Source of the DNA: Plantago major
Lineage: Eukaryota; Streptophyta; Magnoliopsida; Lamiales; Plantaginaceae
Length of the DNA: 64,000 nucleotides
Assembly (NCBI GenBank): GCA_026545765.1
Contig: CM048844.1
Coordinates: 49,689,401-49,753,400 of the forward strand
Direction of reading: 5' to 3'
Shown piece after piece: positions 57,244 through 64,000 of this stretch. The position numbers were made by a program, and so were the translations under genes. Numbering within the stretch: position 1 is the first letter of the stretch; every line of letters begins with the position of its first letter. The notes beneath the pieces were generated by a model, which was not told where the DNA came from, did not search any database, and saw only the letters and a list, made by a program, of their open reading frames with translations.

Positions 57244-57682
57244 TACCAACCACATCAAAGCCTGGTTGGATTTTGAAGTAATCAAGAGAATAGAAGCCAT
57301 GAAGAAGGACCTCTCTGATGAATGTCCTTATGGAAAGCCAGATGATGTGCAAAAAATTCCCAATATCACTGGAACAGGCACAAGAGCAAGACTTGATGTG
57401 GAACCCTATGAGTCCTTCTATTTGACTGAAGATCAATACAAGGGTGACATCAGATATCTGAAGATCATATATGAATACTTCAAGCTATCAGATATCAGAA
57501 TCTAACATGCCTGGAAGTGGGGAAAGTATATGTGGGTCAAACACTTTGCCAAGAAGAAACCTACCAAAACCTACAAAGAAGTTTGTGGATTTGCCAGAGA
57601 CACAGAGATGATTGTCAGAACTCTTCTCTATGACTACTCTGATGATATCAAAAGGTTTGGTGATAGGAAATTTGCAGATTGA
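57215..57682 (+). pseudogene. Extra 3' ORF of element E, C-terminal part
   Basis: A frameshift near 57225 moves the reading frame to one that gives a folded-looking segment (N-T-N-H-I-K-A-W-L-D-F-E, then Y-E-S-F-Y-L-T-E-D-Q-Y), a TAA at 57503, and in-frame continuation K-W-G-K-Y-M-W-V-K-H-F-A-K-K to the final stop at about 57680. The whole extra unit, 52551-57680, is about 1700 codons. Confidence 0.65.
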
Positions 57683-58048
57683 TCCATGGAACTGTTTTGA
57701 AGACTAGTTTGTTAGGATGTTTACTTGGAGCTTGGTTACTCCTGTTGTCCTAATTTACTATGTAATCTTTTGTATCTTGCTGACTGTACCTTATTGTTGT
57801 TTTATCTTGTAAAAGTTATCTGAACTTTCATTATAACATATCTGATGAACCTACTCTCAGATATCAATCTATAAAAGATAACTTGTCAGCAAAGATCACA
57901 CACCTTGTGATTTGGTTGATGTTTACTTTCTGCACTTAATTATATGAATTGAAAGATCATAAGAAATGATTAAGTGGTGGATTGTTTCCTCATCCAGATT
58001 TGTAATAGGTCAGATAGTCATCGTTGACTGATCAAAATGGGGAAATTT
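57683..58048 (+). other. 3' untranslated region and PPT of element E
   Basis: Non-coding sequence ending in AAAATGGGGAAATT (58035-58048) directly before the 3' LTR. Sirevirus PPTs have this GATCAAAGGGGGAGATT form; here ACTGATCAAAATGGGG is the same with an A-to-T-type change. The TCAGATATC phrase seen throughout the element also occurs here. Confidence 0.75.
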
Positions 58049-59697
58049 GTTAGGAATATATGTTTAGATTTTGATCAGCAACCTAATGACTTATCTTAGC
58101 TCAGAAAGGTGGTTAGTACTCTTGGTTCACTTGAACACTGTAAAAGAAGAAACTCACTAAGTATGATAGTCTAACAAATCTTGTATAGGATGTTAGGTCT
58201 CTGAATGTAATTTTTATTTCTAAAAGGAAGACCAAGAAGAAGGCATCCAGCATGAAAAGTTCAACGTATTTGAAGATTTGAAGATTGCACAAGATTGCTG
58301 AAGACAAGGGTTTTCAGATACCTATGACCAGATATCTTGAAGACACAAGCGTTTTTAAATAAACAGTGTTGCAAAAGATATCTGATATATAAAAGGTTTC
58401 TGAGACGAAGAAAGTGCCCACAGATATCTACACTCAGATACCTTGGACATAAACTATGTTTCTGAATAGAAATATGTAATGACAAGTTGTTTCAACAAAT
58501 AATATCTGGAGTTGTGATAATCTCTTGAAAAGGACATGCAAAGCATCAGAGAAATTTGATAGTATAAAGATCTCTGATACCATGCATGGTTCCGTTGGCA
58601 CTACAGGACAAAGTATAGTACAATGCATTAAATGCTTGACGGAGATGTACGAACAAAAGCGGTAACCGAAAGAAGAAGACAAACGCACTACAGTACTATA
58701 CTCAGATATCAATAGTTTGAATTTGATTTAAACCTAACGAATACTATTCAAACGGCACTCAAATTCATTTATAAATATCAACACTTAGACTGCTTGAGAA
58801 CACACACAGAACATACCTTAGAACACAGAACTTACACCAAGAACATTAAGCTCTCTCAAGCACACTACTTACCTTCAAGCTTTCTGTTGCGACCAAAGCT
58901 CATTGATTCTAAGTAGCACAAAAGTTCTAAGTGTCCTGATCCTTAACAAGCATTGTTATTTGTGAAGGAGTTGAATTAAGATTTCATATCTGAGATTCAT
59001 TCTCTTGAACACTTATCATAGACTTGGGTCAGTAAAGAACAAGATACTATACATTGCAAAGTGTATTAAGTATACTTGATTCATAGAGCTATCTGCATAA
59101 CTGAACAAGTCATTAAAGAAGCTCACCTGACAAACTGCCTTAACCAACACCTTAATTGGCGTGGAGTACAGGAAGTACTTAGTTTGGGAAACTAAGGAAT
59201 AACTCCAAGGTTACTGAGCATAGGAAGTACTTAGTTTGGGAAACTAAGGAATAGCTCAAAAAGGTTTCTGAGTACAGGAAGTACTTGGCTGTGAAAGCCG
59301 GGGAATAACTCAGGGGGAACACTTGGTTAGGAACCTAGTGTATTTAGGATTCTAGAGAATATACTTGTAAGGTTACATCAATTATCTGTCTTAGTGGATT
59401 CTAGGTCTGAGAAAGGCCGAAGTGGATTAGTTGAAGGATTATGCCACCTTCAGATACCACTATAAAAAGACTTTTGTTATTTACTTTATGCTTTTGTTAC
59501 TTACTTTATTCACCTTGCAAAGTATTTACACCTATCTTGCTGAGCACATGCACTTATCAGAGAAAAGTATTCCGCTCTCTGAAATTAAGTATCAGATATC
59601 CTCACAGATATCTGAGAAACTGTGTTTATCGACAAAAGTTTTAAAAGACTATTCACCCCCCCCCCAGTCTTTTACTTTGCCGTTATCTGGACCAACA
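58049..59697 (+). repeat. 3' LTR of element E
   Basis: 1649 bp, TGTTAGG...CCAACA. Differences from the 5' LTR include a 9-bp duplication (TTTGAAGAT near 58268), scattered substitutions, and an additional AGATACCACTATAAAAAGAC-type block near 59453 also present in LTR B, so the 5' copy probably lost it. C-run shorter (59656-59665). Carries TATAAATA at 58770-58777 and the three tandem units at 59167-59313. Confidence 0.93.
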
Positions 59698-59702
59698 GTG
59701 CT

Positions 59703-60180
59703 CCTATGAATTTCCTGCTATCAATCTGCGAAACAGAATATAATGGAGCAGAATAGGCCTTCAGTTCGCGTGGCTTTCCTTGCACCTCAATTGTGCAGGT
59801 TTGGGCATGTAAATTCACCACCATGAGAGTTGAGCGGATGAAGGGTCTCCCTAAAAGTAGCATATCTTTTTCCATTTCTTTCCCCTTCACCCTTGGCGAT
59901 TCCACTACCACAAAATATGTCATCACTGTTATACCATCCAGCTTAACCGGAACATCTTCCATAATCCCCATGCATCTGCTTCGGGTTCCACCAGCAAGAG
60001 TTATAAAGCATCTGCGCAACTCCAATCCTTTTAAGCCTAAGTCTTCATAGGTATCAAAAGTCATCAAGTTGCAACTAGCACCAGTGTCGACTATTCCGGT
60101 AACATGAGTTGAACACCCAATGCCTACCAATAAATCAAAGCTATCGGAGTCGCTTATACTCTTTTCTGCCTTAGGAATGA
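59703..60180 (-). pseudogene. Element C protease
   Basis: Minus strand. Retropepsin with G-I-V-D-T-G-A-S-C-N-L-M (near 60070-60095), flap L-A-G-G-T-R-S, then L-L-G-R-P-F-I-R-S-T, the second conserved hydrophobic-Gly-Arg motif of gypsy proteases. Together with the gag to its right it shows element C is Ty3/gypsy. The frame runs into the insertion point of element E at 59702; its continuation to the left of 44794 contains no RT. Confidence 0.85.
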
Positions 60181-61465
60181 CTATGGTGGGGGGTCGGTTT
60201 CAGCAATTTCTTGCTCCGCATTCGCCTCCTCTCCTGGAATCACGGAACTCGGTTCCTTGACTTCATCCCCCGTTGATACAACAGTGGCTACGTCTTTAGT
60301 CTACTCCGCTGTCAGTACATGGGTCACTTGAACAATCGCTGGAGTTCCCTCGTCTGGTGCAGAGTTCTCAACCTCATTGGTACAGGTGGCAACAACAGAT
60401 GTAACCTTCCCTGGTTCTTCAAAATTTATCTCAACTGCCAGAACTCTAATGTTTTCTGGGACTGCTGGGTGTCTACCTTCCTCCATGAGTTGTAATTTTC
60501 CAACAAAGTCACCCAATATCTTTTCCAGCCTTCTTTGCGATTGCTCAATGCTGTCGAACCGCTGTTCATTCCTGCGCTTCGGCCCAGAACCTCTTGGAAC
60601 GCTCCATGTGGTACCTGATTGCCTGATCAGGACATCCCGGCACTTTCGTAATCTGAACCTGAACTGGTTGCTACCGTGGCGCATTCTCATAGAAGTTGTT
60701 GCCACCTTGGTTACCCTGCCAGTTACCCTGTTGTCTAGTCTGCCCGCTTTGCTTGTCCCACTCAGCAGCACATGCCCCTAGAGTCCCTTCAACTGCTCGG
60801 TATCCCGCTCTCCTAGATGTATTTCTCGCACCCTTGAGCTGAGACACTGCTGCCAGTCTCTCGAAAACAACACGTCATATCAACCATGTTCTAACACTCC
60901 CAATTCAGACCCTCATAAAATCCGATGCACAGATTCATCTCGTCGATCCTGTGTACGGGCATTAGGATAGCAACTGTAAGAAGCGTTCGCGAGCTTCATA
61001 GAAGGTCTCATCGTACATTTGCAGAAACTGCATTATCTGAGTACGAAGGTGCTTGCGTTCTCTCAGGAGGGTAAAACTTATTCACGAAGGATTTATAGAG
61101 AGAATCCCAAGTTGGTAAAGAACCCCCAGGCTGGTTTAACAGCCAGTTCCTAGCTTTATCCTGCAGGCACATCGGAAAAACGTTCTTCCTTATCTCTCCA
61201 TCTGAAACTGTTACTCCTCCGGCTGTCCACTGAATTCCTGCAATCAGTACTTCAAACTCCTTGAGGAACCTTATCACATCCTCGTTTGCCATTCCGTAGA
61301 ACTTGGGGAGATTATGGATTTGAGTTCCAAATTCCTCGCCTCATTAGACAGCACGATTGCTGCTTTCTCGGCCTTAACCTCGCCGGGCTGCATGTAGGCT
61401 CCATAGGTTAACTGAGCCATTGAAATGTCCTTTCTGATCAACCTGTTATTAGAGCTACACAACAC
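60181..61465 (-). pseudogene. Element C gag, frameshifted
   Basis: Minus strand, at least three frames. N-terminal part 61465-61274; central Retrotrans_gag part 61292-61008 with D-K-A-R-N-W-L-L-N-Q-P-G-G-S-L-P-T-W and F-V-N-K-F-Y-P-P-E-R, homologous to the gag at 886-1485; and a C-terminal charged part 60771-60301 with R-R-L-E-K-I-L-G-D-F. Region 60800-61000 is broken. The gag layout equals that of the element at the left window edge, but sequences are clearly different families. Confidence 0.82.
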
Positions 61466-61566
61466 GAAAACCTCAAAATATCCTTAGTTTCTGTTAGTGC
61501 ACTAAACCTCAGGTAAGTTGGAAAACAAGTAAAGATTTGCAATCAAGCGCTACAGTAGGAATTGAT

Positions 61567-61585
61567 TCCCCGGCAGCGGCGCCAA
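61567..61585 (-). other. Primer binding site of element C
   Basis: On the minus strand TTTGGCGCCGCTGCCGGGGA-like sequence, 3-4 bases inside the LTR that starts at 61589. One base from the Athila/Tat consensus (GCCGTTGCC to GCCGCTGCC). Confirms minus orientation and that 61589-62866 is the 5' LTR. Confidence 0.9.
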
Positions 61586-61588
61586 ATT

Positions 61589-62866
61589 TGATATGCTAAA
61601 ATTACTACTTAGGAAACAAGTAGAAAGCAGTTGCTATAAACAGACAATGCTAACCACGAGATCGTTCGCAAAGGAATCAATTAGGCTATTGCAACGATTG
61701 AAAACAAACAGTTACTTGTGAAATAATGTTGATTTGTTTGAATTTGAGTACTTCTAATAACTAGAAAATAGAAAATACAATGTAGTTGATTTCAATGAGA
61801 TAGAAAGAACACAGTAGTTACGATCAAGCAATGCTAATTCGCTCTAAGGATACGTTCATACTGTCACACGGTCGGTGTACAGAAATCAGTCAATCCAATT
61901 CAACCAATCGTTATTTGAATGTTTTGAAATAGAGAAATCATGGGTCGTCAATCCACGATCCTTAACCGGGAACGATTTTGAAAGTCTTAATCTAGCTTAT
62001 TGGATTGAAGGTTTTACGAAGATTTAAAGATAGACGAACCTATTTGAACGAATCTAAACCCTAGAAGCGAATATGCATAACCGTCACATAACTACCATGT
62101 TCGGAGTGGTTTAGCTACTCATGATAGAAGCAAGGATCAAAGAATTCAAGATATTGCTCATGCTAAACATAAACAGAATGATAATCGCATGCAAGCTCAT
62201 ACAATTCGACAAACAAGAACAAGAACGAATTGAGTAAGATAAAACAATAGAGAATTACCACAATAACCAGGAATTCAATATCAATCCTTCAATCAAAGAT
62301 AAAACCAAGCTCCAATGTAGTTCTATCTCCAGAATAATGTCTCAGAGCTTTTTTCTAAGAACTAGGTTAAAAGAAAGTATGAAAGAAAGAATCAAAAATC
62401 TAATCTAATAAGGAAAGCAAAACTCTGATCCTGCGCTTCTCGCCGCGGCGAGAGCCTTCTTAATCGAAGAATATATAACCCTCGCATAATTTCACCGCGG
62501 CGAGCAAAATGGTCTGCCACGGCGAGCTTCAATCTTCAAAACAGAGGTTTCATTCGCTAAATCTCGCCGCGGCGAGCTTTCTTTAATCGCAGAAGATATG
62601 CATTCGCTAAATCTCGCCGCGGCGAGCCTTCTTGCAATTCCCAGCTCCAAGCTTGTAAAATCTCGCCGCGGCAGACTGAATCCCACGCCGTGACGAGCCA
62701 TGCTAAGCAACTTGTCCTCATTTGGCTCAAAAGACATCGATTCCTGCAAAATGTAAATAAAATACCAAAGCGTAAAAACGAACTAAAAAGACTATAAAAC
62801 TAAAGACAAAGACTTATAAAGACCGCTAAAAAGGACCAAATGAGACTCTAAATTATAGTCTCATCA
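61589..62866 (-). repeat. 5' LTR of element C
   Basis: 1278 bp, TGATATGC...TCTCATCA, pairing with 40801-42075 and the duplication CTAAC. Its palindrome array (62435-62700) keeps more intact CTCGCCGCGGCGAG copies than its partner, although the LTRs are otherwise nearly identical, which localises sequence change to these CpG-rich blocks. Confidence 0.93.
62435..62702. repeat. CTCGCCGCGGCGAG palindrome array, copy 3 (LTR of C)
   Basis: Copies near 62440 (CTCGCCGCGGCGAGAG), 62492 (CACCGCGGCGAG), 62516, 62563 (intact), 62612 (intact) and 62662 (CTCGCCGCGGCAG). Same spacing as the arrays at 41.7 and 43.6 kb. Confidence 0.9.
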
Positions 62867-64000
62867 CTAACGGATAATAATTCAAATGGCTTGATTTTCA
62901 ACTATAAATATCACCACTTGGAATGCTTGAAAACACACTTAAACGACTGAATTTCATATCCTACACTCAAGCATACAAGCCTTCTGCCTACTTACTCTCT
63001 AGCTTTACAATTGCGACCAAGCTCTTGATTCTAAGTAGCACGAAAGTTCTAAGTGTCCTGATCCTTAACAAGCTATATCTGTTGTGAAGGAGTTGAATTG
63101 AAGCACTGTTGCGACTTGCTAAGATATTCATTATCCTGGACGAAGAACATAGACTTGGGTCAGAAAAGAAAATATCACCACACACTGTCCAAGTGTGTTA
63201 AGTGACTCTTGTTCTAGAAGGTAGTAATTATTAATTAATTGTATTTATTAATATCGATAAACTAAACTCTTCTTTCTTAACCAACAAAAAGGAAGAGAGT
63301 AAGTAGTTTTTGGAAACAAAAAAATAACAAAAGGTTAAAGGTTACGAGTAGAAGAAGTACTTTGTTGGAAATTTGGGGAAGAGAAGAGGGGAAACACTTT
63401 TTTGGGAACTGGTGTATTTAGGAATCGAGACAAGTGTGTTTGTTCTAAGGTAGTAGTATATAAATTGTGATGTGGATTTTATTAATCACCTGAAACTCTC
63501 TTCTTAAAACAACCAACCAAAAAAGTGAGAAAGAGGAGTAGAGTTGGGAAACAAAAGAGAAAAAAAAATAGGTTAAAGGTTGAGTAGAGGAAGTACTTGC
63601 ATTGATTGGGGAAGAAGAAGGGGGAACACACTTGGGTTGGAAACCTAGTATTAGGAATCGAGAGAAGATATTTGTAAGGTGAACTCAATTTTCTGTCTTA
63701 GTGGATTCTAGGTCTGAGAAAGGCAGAAGTGAATTAGTTGAAGTATTACGCCACCTTCAGATACCACTATAAAGCTACTGTGTTATTTACTTTCTGCACT
63801 TACTTTCTGCCTTTACTTACTCGCAAAGTAATTTACACACTTTACTAGCTTGTTGAGCACGTGCACTTATCAGAAAGATTTTCGTTATTCTGATTATAAG
63901 TATGAGAAGGTAACCCAACTTTATGAGAAACTGTTTTATAGATAAAAGTTTTAAGAGACTATTCACCCCCCTCTAGTCTTTTACTTTGTCGTTATCTGGA
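62867..64000 (+). repeat. Sirevirus-like LTR B, second part
   Basis: Resumes LTR B: TATAAATA box at 62903-62910, leader with AACACACTT, TTGCGACCAAGCTCTTGATT, then the AGGAAGTACTT region, which is expanded: two diverged blocks of about 240 bp (63215-63450 and 63455-63690) each contain AAAGGTTAAAGGTT-type, GTAGAAGAAGTACTT and GGGGAA blocks. Ends at the window edge in TTTGTCGTTATCTGGA, about six bases before the expected LTR end ACCAACA. Whether an internal region follows (full element) or Copia A resumes (solo LTR) cannot be seen. Confidence 0.88.

Larger units (their letters stand above)
44799..59697 (+). mobile_element. Complete Sirevirus-like Copia element E
   Basis: 14,899 bp with LTRs of 1625 and 1649 bp (TG...CA), a 5-bp duplication GTGCT at 44794-44798 and 59698-59702, an initiator-Met-tRNA PBS, gag, protease-integrase-RT-RNase H in Copia order, and an extra coding region of about 5.1 kb between pol and the 3' LTR. 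PPT, LTR start TGTTAGG and the extra 3' ORF match the Sirevirus (Maximus/SIRE1) genus. LTRs differ by only a few substitutions per 250 bp plus an indel near the end, so insertion is recent, yet all coding parts carry stops. Confidence 0.93.
40801..62866 (-). mobile_element. Non-autonomous Athila-like element C (interrupted)
   Basis: Spans 22 kb because elements D and E are inside it; its own length without them is about 5.9 kb (two 1.28-kb LTRs and about 3.3 kb internal). Codes only for gag and protease remnants; reverse transcriptase, RNase H and integrase are absent, so it must have moved in trans. TSD CTAAC restores the LTR B sequence exactly. Low LTR divergence indicates recent insertion. 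Confidence 0.9.

Noticed and set aside
52551-57682. Host gene captured by element E
   Set aside because: The region keeps Sirevirus position between pol and PPT, has no introns, and its N-terminal part resembles retroelement ORFs. Capture is not excluded, but nothing in the sequence points to a known host gene.

Overview
This is nuclear DNA from a flowering plant, almost certainly a eudicot. Genes have GT-AG introns, the intergenic DNA is AT-rich, and most of the window is transposable elements (TEs) typical of plants: Athila-like and Sirevirus-like LTR retrotransposons, Stowaway and Tourist MITEs, hAT, MULE and CACTA ends. No species can be named from the sequence. A MITE rich in AACTG repeats hints at Caryophyllales, but only weakly. 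Window GC is low except for TE patches such as 19.6-20.7 kb and the palindrome-bearing LTRs.

Three host genes can be assembled exon by exon. (1) A PTI1-like cytoplasmic protein kinase, + strand, 5423-10115, 8 exons, 404 codons. (2) A chitinase-like protein of the CTL1/POM1 type, + strand, 21996-24253, 3 exons, 315 codons, catalytically dead by sequence. (3) A 430-codon single-membrane-span protein of unknown function, - strand, 33613-25801, 7 exons. They share no obvious pathway. All three sit in the left half, with TEs in introns and flanks.

Left half (1-34 kb): 1-3103 is the 5' part of an Athila-like Ty3/gypsy element on the - strand (protease, gag, PBS, LTR). Then come Stowaway MITEs (3263-3508, 7348-7556, 29521-29771), a CGGAT-rich hAT-like element (3669-4778), a hAT element with a perfect 8-bp target duplication (10770-11548), a palindromic GGAAGCTC array (12181-12385), a tRNA-derived SINE (about 13.86-14.0 kb), a Tourist MITE (15329-15436), a 1.8-kb long-TIR MULE with a 9-bp target duplication carrying a GRF-type zinc-finger ORF (17175-18975), a CACTA terminus (to 19418) and fragments of a Transposase_28-type gypsy element.

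Right half (34.3-64 kb) is one deeply nested TE stack, decoded from target-site duplications. A - strand Copia (A, from 34330) carries a hAT insertion (37518-38451, TSD GCCACAGA), which itself carries a Tourist MITE (38057-38179, TSD TTA). Copia A is cut by a Sirevirus-like LTR (B, from 40251). B is cut by a non-autonomous Athila-like element (C, 40801-62866, TSD CTAAC). C is cut by a solo LTR of its own superfamily (D, 42688-43949, TSD ATATG) and by a complete 14.9-kb Sirevirus-like element (E, 44799-59697, TSD GTGCT). E carries, downstream of gag-pol, an additional coding region of about 5.1 kb in the position where Sireviruses carry an env-like gene. It is the largest unexplained coding unit in the window.
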